Below are positions 56,313-64,000 of a DNA stretch of 64,000 nucleotides, in pieces (position 1 is the stretch's first letter; every line of letters starts with the position of its first letter). Source of the DNA: Tranquillimonas alkanivorans (GTDB lineage Bacteria > Pseudomonadota > Alphaproteobacteria > Rhodobacterales > Rhodobacteraceae); NCBI RefSeq assembly GCF_900115595.1, contig NZ_FOXA01000012.1, forward strand, positions 1 through 64,000. Reading direction: 5' to 3'. The notes below the pieces were generated by a model that saw only the letters and a program-made list of their open reading frames with translations, was not told where the DNA came from and searched no databases. A program made the position numbers and the translations under genes.

Positions 56313-57329
56313 TCAGCCGCCGCAGATGCCCTGAAGCGTGACCCAGGCGCCGTCGCTCAGAAGCGGCGGCGCTTCGCCATCGGGGTGGGGGTCGGCCTCG
56401 ATCAGCGTCAGCGTGCTTTCGCCCGTGATATCAAGCGCCAGCGCATAGGGCTGCGCGCCGACCTCCACCGCCTCGAGCTGGGCCAGAAGCTCGGCGTCGG
56501 GCACCGGGTCGGGGGCTGCGATCATCAACGCCTCGGCGTGCCGGCGCAGCGTCTCCTGCGGTACGGTGCCGGTGGTCAACAGCCGCAGCGCCGTGCCCAT
56601 CCCGCCGAAGCGAAGCAGGCGCTCCAGCGGGTCCAGCCTTTCGGCCCGCAGCTGCTCGGCCAGGACGTAGCCGGCCAGCGGCTCCGGCCCCTCGAAATCC
56701 TCGACCAGCTTGCGGTTGAGCAGGATCAGCCGGCCGGGCAGGTGCATGCTGTCGGCGATGACGCCGGGCAGGACCAGAATGTCGCTGCCGCGCCCCCCGA
56801 ACAGCCGCCGCTCCAGCGTGTCGAGCGCGGCGCTGCCGCCGGGCGAGCGGCAGGGCGGGCCGGCGACGCGCTCGATCTCGGACAGCAGGCGGCGGCCGAT
56901 CTCGGCCCGGCCCGCGTCGGGTACGACCGAGACGGTATGCCGGATCAGCGCGTCGGGCAGCCAGAAGACGGCGAGCGCGGCCACGGCGGCCGTCGCGGCG
57001 GCCATGAGGCCGTATCTCAGCCGGCCCTCACGCGGGCGGCTGCGGGCGATGGCGTTGCGAACCCGCTCGATCGCCTCGATCATCGTATCGTCGTCGATCT
57101 CGAGCTCGTCGTCGGCGTCGAAGCCGGGGGCATAGAGAGCGGGGCGCACGCTTGGGTTGAGCCGCTCGACCGCCGGCAGCGACCAGTGCGCCAGCGCCAC
57201 GTCCTTCATGTCGAAGATGACAAGGCTTGTGTCCCCGACCGAGACGACGACGTCGCGGCGCTGTTCACCGGGCGCGGGCCGCCAGATGCCGGGAGCTTCC
57301 AGCCGTGAATACTCGGTGAGCGCCGTCAT
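56313..57329 (-). CDS. Membrane protein with degenerate M48-peptidase-like domain
   Basis: 338 residues; cytosolic N-terminus, one membrane helix about 106-125, periplasmic remainder. LPGRLILLNRKLVEDFEGPE at 197-216 followed by PLAGYVLAEQ resembles M48 proteases (LPGG.I.LN..L....D.ELA.VLAHE.GH), but the HExxH zinc site is AEQLR (224-228), so it is probably not an active protease. Convergent with the SPOR gene, 3 nt apart. The family match is by eye. Confidence 0.65.
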   Translation of the reverse strand: MTALTEYSRLEAPGIWRPAPGEQRRDVVVSVGDTSLVIFDMKDVALAHWSLPAVERLNPSVRPALYAPGFDADDELEIDDDTMIEAIERVRNAIARSRPREGRLRYGLMAAATAAVAALAVFWLPDALIRHTVSVVPDAGRAEIGRRLLSEIERVAGPPCRSPGGSAALDTLERRLFGGRGSDILVLPGVIADSMHLPGRLILLNRKLVEDFEGPEPLAGYVLAEQLRAERLDPLERLLRFGGMGTALRLLTTGTVPQETLRRHAEALMIAAPDPVPDAELLAQLEAVEVGAQPYALALDITGESTLTLIEADPHPDGEAPPLLSDGAWVTLQGICGG

Positions 57330-57430
57330 GTACCTGCTGCGCCGGCTCTTCGTCCGGGCGATGACCTGCCTTCGTGAAGCCGGACCCTAGGCGAAAGGCC
57401 GCCGCTTCACAACGGCCACGCGCGCGTTCT

Positions 57431-60184
57431 TCACCCTGTGCGTGTCGACAGGCCCCCCCAGCGGCGCACCCACTTCTCGACCTCGAGCAGCACCAGAAGG
57501 ATTACCCCCAGCGCCAGGACAAGCAGCCCGTCGGCTGGCGAGACGGCCTGCGTCTCGAACACCGACTGAAGTGGCGGGGCGTAGGTGAACGCCGCCTGTG
57601 CCGCCAGCGCGATGGCGATACCTGTCCATACGGCGCGGGTACCCACGGCGGCACGGAGGCTGAGGGTGGGCAAGTGCAGGTAGCGGACGGAGAAGAGGTA
57701 GAAGATCTCGAGCACCACGATCAGGTTCACCACCAGCGTGCGCGCGTAGGACAGATCGCGCCCCTGCGCCTGGGCCCAGAAGAACACGCCGAAGACCGCC
57801 GCCGCGAACAGCGCCGAGACCAGCACCACGCGCCACACCATCTCTGCGTCCAGCAGCGGCGCGTTCATGCGGCGGGGACGGCGGTCCATCACGCCCGGCT
57901 CCGCCGGCTCGAACGCCAGCGTGAGGCCAAGCGCGACGGCGGTGACCATGTTGATCCACAGGATCTGCACGGGCGTCATCGGCAGCGCGATGCCGAAGAG
58001 GATGGCCGAGATGATGACCAGAGACTCGCCGCCGTTCGTGGGCAGGTTCCAGGCGATCACCTTCTTGATGTTGTCGTAGATCGTGCGCCCCTCGCGCACG
58101 GCGGCGACGATCGAGGCGAAGTTGTCGTCGGCCAGCACCACGCGCGCGGCGTCCTTCGCGGCTTCGGTGCCGCGGATGCCCATCGCGATGCCCACGTCGG
58201 CGCGCTTGAGGGCCGGGGCGTCGTTCACGCCGTCGCCCGTCATCGCAACGACGTTGTCGGTGGCCTGAAGCGCCTCGACCAGCCGCAGCTTGTGCTCGGG
58301 CGCGGCGCGGGCGAACACGTCGACATCGGGGGCGCGGCGGCGCAGCTCCTCGTCGCTCATGGCCTCGACCTCGGCGCCGGTCACGGCTTCGCCGTGGGTG
58401 CTCAGGCCCAGCTCCTCGGCGACGGCCATGGCGGTGAGGGCGTGATCGCCGGTGATCATCTTCACCTCGATCCCGGCGCGCAGGCAGTCGGCCATTGCCT
58501 CGATCGCCTCGGGGCGGGCGGGGTCGATGAAGCCGCCGAGACCCAGCAGTGTCAGGTCCGCGACGTCGTCCATGCCGATCGCCTTGCGCGATGTCGTCTT
58601 CGTGGCGAAGGCCAGGACGCGGTGGCCGCCCTTCGCCAATTCCTCTAGCCGGGCGGCCCAAGCGTCGCGGTCGATCGGCTCGGGTCCGTCGTCGCCCATC
58701 TGGGTCGCGCACAGCTTCAGCAGCCGGTCGGGCGCGCCCTTCACGTGGATGGTCCGGCCGTCCGGCCCGTGGTTCAGCGTCGCCATGAAGCGGTGGGCGG
58801 CATCGAACGGAATGTCGTCGAGCCGCCGGTGCGTGCGCCGCTCTTCCTTCGGGTCGAGCCCGGTCTTGCGCGCCAGTGCCAGCAGCGCGCCCTCCATCGG
58901 ATCGCCCTCGACCCGCCAGCCGTCGTCGGACTGCACCAGCAGGGCGTCGCTGCACAGAAGCGCCGTGTGCGCCAGGCGCTGGACGGCCGAGTGCGCGTCC
59001 GCGTGCAGCGCGTCGCCGTTCTGGTGAACCTCGCCGTGAGGCATGTAGCCTTCGCCCGAGACCTCGACCGGCTCGGACCCGTGGCCGGTGACGACGGTGC
59101 GCACGACCATCTCGTTCAAGGTCAGCGTGCCGGTCTTGTCGGTGCAGATGACCGAGACCGCGCCCAGCGTCTCGACCGCCGGAAGCCGGCGCACGATGGC
59201 GTGCCGCCCGGCCATGCGCTGAACGCCGAGCGCGAGCGTGATGGTGATGACCGCCGGCAGCCCCTCGGGGATGGCGGCGACGGCCATGCCGACCATGGCG
59301 AGGAAGGCGTCCTCGACGGCATAGCCGGCGATCCAGACGGCATAGGCGAAGACGGCGACGCAGACGGCTAGGATCACGAAGGTCAGCAGCCGGGCGAAGC
59401 GGTCTATCTGCCGCAGAAGGGGCGTCGTCGTCTCTTCGATCCCGCCCAGCATCGCGCCGATGCGGCCGATCTGCGCGTCCGCGCCGGTCGCCACCACGAC
59501 GCCCGTGCCGCGCCCCGAGGCGACGAGCGTGCCGGAGAAGGCAAGCGAGGTGCGGTCGCCGAGTGCGGCGTCGGCGTCGACCGGCGCGACCTCCTTGACC
59601 ACCGACACCGACTCGCCCGTCAGCGCGGCCTCCTGCGCCCTGAGCCCGCGCGCGTCGATCAGGCGAAGGTCGGCGGGCACGCGGTCGCCGGCCTCGAGCA
59701 GCACGATGTCGCCGGGCACCAGCTCTTCCGCCGGCACCGTCTGGCGCGTGCCGTCGCGCACCGCCGAGGCGTCGGGCGACAGCATCGAGCGGACGGCGGC
59801 CAGCGCATCCTCGGCCCGGCCTTCCTGCCAGAAGCCGATGATGGCGTTCAGGATGACCACGGCGATGATCACCGCCGCGTCCACCCAGTGGCCGAGAAGC
59901 GCGGTGATTGCGCCCGATGCGATCAGCACCTGGATCAGCAGGTTGTTGAACTGGCCCAGCAGCCGGGCGAGCCACGTCCGGCGCGGCGGCTCGGGCAGGG
60001 CGTTGGGGCCATGTTCGGCCAGCCGCCGCGCGGCCTCCTCGGCGGTCAGGCCGTGGCCGTCGGTTTCCAGCCGGCGCAGCGTCTCGTCTGCCGGCAGCGC
60101 GTGCCAGTCCGCCGTCCGCGCCTCGGCGGGCGCGGCGTCCCGGACCGCCTGCGCGGGGGCCGCTTCGGCCATCCAGTTTCTCAT
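57431..60184 (-). CDS. P-type cation-transporting ATPase (P2A/Ca2+-type)
   Basis: 917 residues from ATG 60184 (a GTG at 60199 would add five). N-terminal cation ATPase domain, about ten membrane helices, TGES actuator loop, PEGLP in M4 (306-310), phosphorylation site DKTGTLT with Asp349, and GDGVNDAPALKRAD. The PEGLP motif and layout fit the SERCA/PMR1-like group; the ion (Ca2+, Mn2+ or other) is uncertain. Lies 29 nt downstream of the gene at 60214-60576 and is probably in its transcript, hence under the FNR-type box. Confidence 0.93.
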   Translation of the reverse strand: MRNWMAEAAPAQAVRDAAPAEARTADWHALPADETLRRLETDGHGLTAEEAARRLAEHGPNALPEPPRRTWLARLLGQFNNLLIQVLIASGAITALLGHWVDAAVIIAVVILNAIIGFWQEGRAEDALAAVRSMLSPDASAVRDGTRQTVPAEELVPGDIVLLEAGDRVPADLRLIDARGLRAQEAALTGESVSVVKEVAPVDADAALGDRTSLAFSGTLVASGRGTGVVVATGADAQIGRIGAMLGGIEETTTPLLRQIDRFARLLTFVILAVCVAVFAYAVWIAGYAVEDAFLAMVGMAVAAIPEGLPAVITITLALGVQRMAGRHAIVRRLPAVETLGAVSVICTDKTGTLTLNEMVVRTVVTGHGSEPVEVSGEGYMPHGEVHQNGDALHADAHSAVQRLAHTALLCSDALLVQSDDGWRVEGDPMEGALLALARKTGLDPKEERRTHRRLDDIPFDAAHRFMATLNHGPDGRTIHVKGAPDRLLKLCATQMGDDGPEPIDRDAWAARLEELAKGGHRVLAFATKTTSRKAIGMDDVADLTLLGLGGFIDPARPEAIEAMADCLRAGIEVKMITGDHALTAMAVAEELGLSTHGEAVTGAEVEAMSDEELRRRAPDVDVFARAAPEHKLRLVEALQATDNVVAMTGDGVNDAPALKRADVGIAMGIRGTEAAKDAARVVLADDNFASIVAAVREGRTIYDNIKKVIAWNLPTNGGESLVIISAILFGIALPMTPVQILWINMVTAVALGLTLAFEPAEPGVMDRRPRRMNAPLLDAEMVWRVVLVSALFAAAVFGVFFWAQAQGRDLSYARTLVVNLIVVLEIFYLFSVRYLHLPTLSLRAAVGTRAVWTGIAIALAAQAAFTYAPPLQSVFETQAVSPADGLLVLALGVILLVLLEVEKWVRRWGGLSTRTG

Positions 60185-60213
60185 GCGCAACAACGACACG
60201 GGAGCGGCGACGC

Positions 60214-60576
60214 CTATCGCCGCGCCTTGTGCGCGCCGAGCTTGAGAAGCGCGATCAGCAGTGCCAGCGACACGGTCGGGGCGCGGCCCGAGCCGATGTC
60301 CTCGTCGCTGTCGCGCGAGTCGCTTTCCCGCAGGAAGGCGCGCCAGTGGCCGTCCGGCTCGGTCGCCTGCCCGGCCAGGTGGATGGACCAGCCCGGCAGG
60401 CAGCGGTCGACCAGCCGCAGCACGCCCTCGGTCGCGTCGTCCAGCGCCTCGGGGTGGGCCGGGGCGTCGGGATACACGTCCTTCAGCGCGACCGCGGCCT
60501 CGTGCAGCAGCGTGACGTCCAAGTCCTGCGCCGACGTGGCGCGGTCCAGCAGGCTTTCCAGCGTTTCGACAGTCAT
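60214..60576 (-). CDS. Hypothetical protein, phage ABA-sandwich-like
   Basis: 120 residues. DRCLPGWSIHLAGQATEPDG and the C-terminal RAPTVSLALLIALLKL resemble the small family often labelled phage ABA sandwich domain (ending PTPALALCxAALxA). That name reflects fold, not a phage origin. AAGGA before the ATG at 60576. First gene after the divergent FNR-type promoter. Confidence 0.7.
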   Translation of the reverse strand: MTVETLESLLDRATSAQDLDVTLLHEAAVALKDVYPDAPAHPEALDDATEGVLRLVDRCLPGWSIHLAGQATEPDGHWRAFLRESDSRDSDEDIGSGRAPTVSLALLIALLKLGAHKARR

Positions 60577-60603
60577 CTTGGTCCTTCCCGGTTTACACGG
60601 CGC

Positions 60604-60673
60604 ACGCTAGGCGGGCGCATGTTCGGTCACCTTGACTCGGATCAATTCCCTTGCGGCAGCTTGGGCGCATAAC
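60604..60673. promoter_or_regulatory. Divergent promoter region with FNR-type box
   Basis: TTGACTCGGATCAA at 60632-60645 matches TTGAT-N4-ATCAA in nine of ten positions. Its centre (60638.5) is 41.5 bp from the starts implied by CATAAC (60668-60673, +) and by TAGCGT (60609-60604, -). One dimer could thus activate ppsA rightward and the ABA-like gene plus P-type ATPase leftward. The regulator would be FnrL in Rhodobacteraceae. Confidence 0.65.
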
Positions 60674-60707
60674 GCTGCAAAGCCAACCCGGCGGAAATGG
60701 AGCGATC

Positions 60708-63095
60708 ATGTCCGAGTCGACACTAAGCGTCATCTGGTTCGAAAACCTAGCCCGCGGCGACGTCGCACTGGTGGGCGGCAAGAACAGTTCGCTGGGCGAG
60801 ATGGTCCAGCAGCTCGGGGCGAAGGGCATCCGCGTGCCCGACGGCTTCGCCACCACCTCGGACGCGTTCCGCGCCTATCTTCGGGCCAACAGGCTGAACG
60901 ACACGATGCGCGAGACGCTGGGCCGGCTGGACGACCACAAGATCACGCTGCACCAGGCCGGCACCCGCATCCGCGAGGCAATCGAGCAGGGCGACTGGCC
61001 CGACGAGATCGAAGAGGCGATCCGCGACAGCTATCGCGAACTCTGCCGCCGGGCGGGGGTGGACGACGTATCCGTGGCCGTCCGCTCCAGCGCCACGGCC
61101 GAGGATCTGCCGGATGCGAGCTTCGCGGGCCAGCAGGAAACGTTCCTGAACGTACGGGGCGAAAAGGCGCTGCTGGCGGCCTGCCGCCGCTGCTATGCCT
61201 CGCTCTATACCGACCGGGCGATCAGCTATCGGCAGGCCAAGGGATTCGAGCACGAGAAGGTCGCGCTGTCGATCGGCGTGCAGCGCATGGTGCGCTCGGA
61301 CATCGGCGGCTCGGGCGTGATGTTCTCGATCGACACCGAGTCGGGCTTCGACAAGGTGGTGCTGATCAACGCCGCCTGGGGTCTTGGCGAAAACGTCGTG
61401 CAGGGCGCGGTCAGCCCGGATGAATACGAGGTCTACAAGCCCTTCCTCGACCGCCGCGAACTGTCGCCGATCCTCGAGAAGACGCGCGGCGCGAAAGAGA
61501 TCAAGATGATCTATGCCGGGGCCGAGGGCGGCGAGACGAAGAACGTCCCCACCTCGAAGGCCGAGCGCGGGTCCTTCGTGCTTGAGGACGACGAGATCGT
61601 CGAGCTTGCCCGCATGGCCGCCACCATCGAGGACCATTACGGCCAGGCGATGGACATGGAATGGGCCAGGGACGGCGAGACCGGAGAGTTGTTCATCGTG
61701 CAGGCCCGGCCCGAGACCGTGCAATCGCGCGCCGACGCGGGGGCGCTGAAATCCTACTCCGTTGGCAAGGCGGGGAAAGAGATCACGCGCGGGCTGAGCG
61801 TTGGCGACGCCGTGGCGGCGGGCCGCGTCTGCCTGATCGAGAGCGCCAAGGACATCGACCGCTTCGTGGACGGCGCGATCCTGGTGACCTCGACCACCGA
61901 CCCCGACTGGGTGCCGATCATGAAGCGCGCCTCGGCGATCATCACCGACCACGGCGGGCGCACCAGCCACGCCGCCATCGTCAGCCGCGAACTCGGCCTT
62001 CCGGCCATCGTCGGCACCGGGAACGCCACGCACGTGTTGCATGACGAGCAGGAGGTGACGGTCAACTGCTCGGGCGGGGATACCGGCATCGTGCACGAGG
62101 GCGTGGCCGAGTACGAGGTCGAGGAACTACGGCTCGACGACATCCCGCAGACGAAGACGCGCATCATGCTCAACCTCGCCAACCCGACGGCCGCCTTCCG
62201 CTGGTGGCGCCTTCCGGCCGAGGGCGTGGGACTGGCGCGGATGGAGTTCGTGGTGAACAACGCCGTCAAGGTCCACCCGATGGCGCTGATCGGCTATGAT
62301 CAGCTGCGCGACGAAGAGGCGAAGGCGCAGATCGCCGAGCTGACCCGCGGCTACGAGGACAAGCCGAAATACTTCGTCGACGAGCTTGCCCGCGGCCTGT
62401 CGCGCATTGCCGCCGTCTACTACCCGAAGCCCGTCATCGTACGGATGAGCGACTTCAAGACCAACGAGTACGCCGAGCTTCTGGGCGGCCGCGCCTTCGA
62501 GCCGAAGGAAGAGAACCCGATGATCGGCTTCCGCGGCGCGTCGCGCTATTACTCGCCCGCCTACCGCGACGGCTTCGCGCTGGAGTGTCGCGCCATCCGC
62601 AAGCTGCGCGAGGAGATGGGCTTCGACAACGTCATCGTCATGATCCCCTTCTGCCGCACCCCGGACGAGGCCGACCGCGTGCTGGAGGTCATGCGCGAGA
62701 ACGGGCTCGAGCGGGGTAGGGACGGGCTTCAGGTCTATGTCATGGGCGAGGTGCCGTCGAACGTGATCCTGGCGCACGCGTTTGCCGAGCGGTTCGACGG
62801 CTTCTCGATCGGCTCGAACGACCTGACGCAGCTCACGCTGGGCGTGGACCGGGATTCCGAGGCGCTGGCGGAGCTGTTCCAGGAATCGAACCCCGCCGTC
62901 CTGTGGATGATCGAGACGCTGATCGCCCGCGCACACGAGGCCGGGCGCAAGGTTGGTCTGTGCGGGCAGGCGCCCAGTAACGACCCGGCCTTCGCGCGGC
63001 TTCTGGTCAAGGCGGGGATCGATACGATCTCGGTCACGCCGGACAGCTTCGTGCAGGTCAAGCGGCACGTGGCCGAGGCCGAGCGCGGCGCCTGA
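60708..63095 (+). CDS. ppsA: Phosphoenolpyruvate synthase
   Basis: 795 residues. N-terminal ATP-grasp-like domain (VGGKNSSLGEM; AVRSSATAEDLPDASFAGQQET), swivelling phospho-His domain with GGRTSHAAIVSRELG, and C-terminal PEP/pyruvate TIM barrel (IGSNDLTQLTLGVDRD; GLCGQAPSN with the catalytic Cys). Makes PEP from pyruvate + ATP. ATG 60708 follows GGAG (60699-60702). Confidence 0.97.
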   Translation: MSESTLSVIWFENLARGDVALVGGKNSSLGEMVQQLGAKGIRVPDGFATTSDAFRAYLRANRLNDTMRETLGRLDDHKITLHQAGTRIREAIEQGDWPDEIEEAIRDSYRELCRRAGVDDVSVAVRSSATAEDLPDASFAGQQETFLNVRGEKALLAACRRCYASLYTDRAISYRQAKGFEHEKVALSIGVQRMVRSDIGGSGVMFSIDTESGFDKVVLINAAWGLGENVVQGAVSPDEYEVYKPFLDRRELSPILEKTRGAKEIKMIYAGAEGGETKNVPTSKAERGSFVLEDDEIVELARMAATIEDHYGQAMDMEWARDGETGELFIVQARPETVQSRADAGALKSYSVGKAGKEITRGLSVGDAVAAGRVCLIESAKDIDRFVDGAILVTSTTDPDWVPIMKRASAIITDHGGRTSHAAIVSRELGLPAIVGTGNATHVLHDEQEVTVNCSGGDTGIVHEGVAEYEVEELRLDDIPQTKTRIMLNLANPTAAFRWWRLPAEGVGLARMEFVVNNAVKVHPMALIGYDQLRDEEAKAQIAELTRGYEDKPKYFVDELARGLSRIAAVYYPKPVIVRMSDFKTNEYAELLGGRAFEPKEENPMIGFRGASRYYSPAYRDGFALECRAIRKLREEMGFDNVIVMIPFCRTPDEADRVLEVMRENGLERGRDGLQVYVMGEVPSNVILAHAFAERFDGFSIGSNDLTQLTLGVDRDSEALAELFQESNPAVLWMIETLIARAHEAGRKVGLCGQAPSNDPAFARLLVKAGIDTISVTPDSFVQVKRHVAEAERGA

Positions 63096-63166
63096 TTTGA
63101 CATCGCGCCGGACCCGGCCACGTCGTGACGGGTTGAACCTGTGACGCGACGGTTGGGGAGGGCGCG

Positions 63167-64000
63167 ATGAAGGAGAGCGCGGAGATCGTGATCGTCGGCT
63201 CGGGCACGGCGGGCCTGTCTGCCCTGCGCGAGGTGCGCCGCCACACCGACGACGTCCTGCTGATTAACCACGGCGGCTGGGGCACCACCTGCGCCGCCGT
63301 GGGCTGCATGCCGTCGAAAGCGCTGATCGAGGCCGCCGACGCCTTCCACCGCCGCACCTGTTTCGAAGAGTTCGGCATCCGCGGCGGCGACGCCCTGCGC
63401 GCCGATATCCCGGCGGTGCTGGAACGGGTGCGCCGTCTTCGCGACGACTTCGTGAAGGGCCCCGAGTCGGTGCGCACGGAACTGCGCGACCGCGCCATCA
63501 GCGGCTTCGCCCGCCTGCTGGGCCCCGACCGGGTCGAGGTCGACGGCCGTCAGATCCGCGCCCGCCGCATCATCCTGGCCACCGGCAGTCACCCGATCGT
63601 GCCGAAGCCGTGGCAGCGCTTCGGCGACCGCATCCTGACCTCGGACACCATCTTCGAGCAACGCGACCTGCCGAAACGGCTGGCCGTCATCGGCCTTGGT
63701 CCGCTGGGAATCGAGCTGGCGCAGGCCGTCGCGCGACTGGGGGTCGAGGTCGCGGGTTTCGACGGCAACGACAGCATCGGCGGCGTTGGCGACCCTGAGG
63801 TGCAGAAGGCGGCGGCGCGCACCATCGGCGCCGAATTCCCCCTGCACCTGGGCCAGGACGCCGAGGTCACCGAGGACGGTGACGCCCTGCGCGTCACCGC
63901 CGGCGACGCCAGCTTCACCACCCATGCCGTGCTGGCCGCGCTGGGCCGGGCGCCGAACGTCGAAGGGCTGGGGCTCGAGACGCTGGGCGTGCCGCTCGAC
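63167..64000 (+). CDS. Class I flavin disulfide oxidoreductase, dihydrolipoyl dehydrogenase-like (cut by window edge)
   Basis: 278 codons, open to the right edge. FAD-binding GSGTAGLSALREV (11-23); redox disulfide Cys42 and Cys47 in TTCAAVGCMPSKALIEAAD, where the usual CxNxGC is CAAVGC; second FAD motif ILATGS; NAD-binding GLGPLGIELAQ. GGGGAGGG before the ATG. Divergent from true E3 in the first 30 residues. Could be an Lpd, SthA-like or mercuric-reductase-like enzyme; next to ppsA it may belong to the same low-oxygen set. Confidence 0.88.
   Translation, partial: MKESAEIVIVGSGTAGLSALREVRRHTDDVLLINHGGWGTTCAAVGCMPSKALIEAADAFHRRTCFEEFGIRGGDALRADIPAVLERVRRLRDDFVKGPESVRTELRDRAISGFARLLGPDRVEVDGRQIRARRIILATGSHPIVPKPWQRFGDRILTSDTIFEQRDLPKRLAVIGLGPLGIELAQAVARLGVEVAGFDGNDSIGGVGDPEVQKAAARTIGAEFPLHLGQDAEVTEDGDALRVTAGDASFTTHAVLAALGRAPNVEGLGLETLGVPLD

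Noticed and set aside
57387-59975. Second long - strand frame of ~860 codons
   Set aside because: Same strand, other frame of the P-type ATPase, which has all catalytic motifs.

Overview
The window is about 66% GC chromosomal DNA from an alpha-proteobacterium, most likely a Rhodobacteraceae (Roseobacter-group) species. This rests on the long S10-spc-alpha ribosomal cluster with no rpsD, the bztABCD/aapJQMP amino-acid transporter, a LuxR solo, prpE, the two-domain malic enzyme maeB, ATP12 family protein, FnrL-like operators and short intergenic repeats of a type I associate with that family. No rRNA, tRNA, CRISPR, prophage or insertion sequence was found.

Layout. 1-16.7 kb (+): end of tuf, then rpsJ-rplC-rplD-rplW-rplB-rpsS-rplV-rpsC-rplP-rpmC-rpsQ-rplN-rplX-rplE-rpsN-rpsH-rplF-rplR-rpsE-rpmD, a terminator and an unrelated 428-aa membrane protein, then rplO-secY-adk, rpsM-rpsK-rpoA-rplQ. 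Many gaps in this superoperon hold strong RNA hairpins. 16.7-21.8 kb: a small protein, a LuxR-type regulator, rarA, then an overlapping crcB-rluC-like-HAD-ATP12 set. 22-26.8 kb: the four-gene polar amino-acid ABC transporter. 26.8-35.5 kb: sixA, argB, an SDR, hrpB, meaB, rpmB, a PCu(A)C copper chaperone, a sirtuin, acyP. 35.6-43.3 kb: lepA, a patch of palindromic repeats, several small proteins (including an entericidin-like lipoprotein of 47 codons), cytochrome b561, glyA with an alpha/beta hydrolase, NAD kinase. 43.3-45 kb: a lipoprotein under a predicted FNR-type operator and a three-gene curli-like set (curlin, CsgH-like, curlin). 45-50.4 kb: prpE, maeB, and three tandem DUF3072-type small proteins. 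50.4-55 kb: a tightly overlapping nucleoside salvage operon cdd-deoA-deoB-add-upp. 55-57.3 kb: SPOR-domain protein and a degenerate M48-like membrane protein. 57.4-64 kb: P-type cation ATPase, a small protein, PEP synthase and a flavin disulfide oxidoreductase (cut by the right edge) arranged around one divergent promoter region with an FNR-type box.

How they work together. The left third builds ribosomes, the Sec translocon and RNA polymerase alpha. The middle is amino-acid uptake and general metabolism. The salvage operon converts (deoxy)nucleosides to bases and pentose phosphates. The right-hand cluster looks like an oxygen-limitation response: the FNR-type box lies 41.5 bp from predicted starts on both sides. 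The most unusual observations are that box and a second one in front of a small lipoprotein, a solute-binding-protein-like segment inside the permease BztB, the duplicated 2TM+PH-like protein inserted in the spc operon, the curli mini-operon with tandem palindromes, and mutually exclusive hairpins between rpoA and rplQ.
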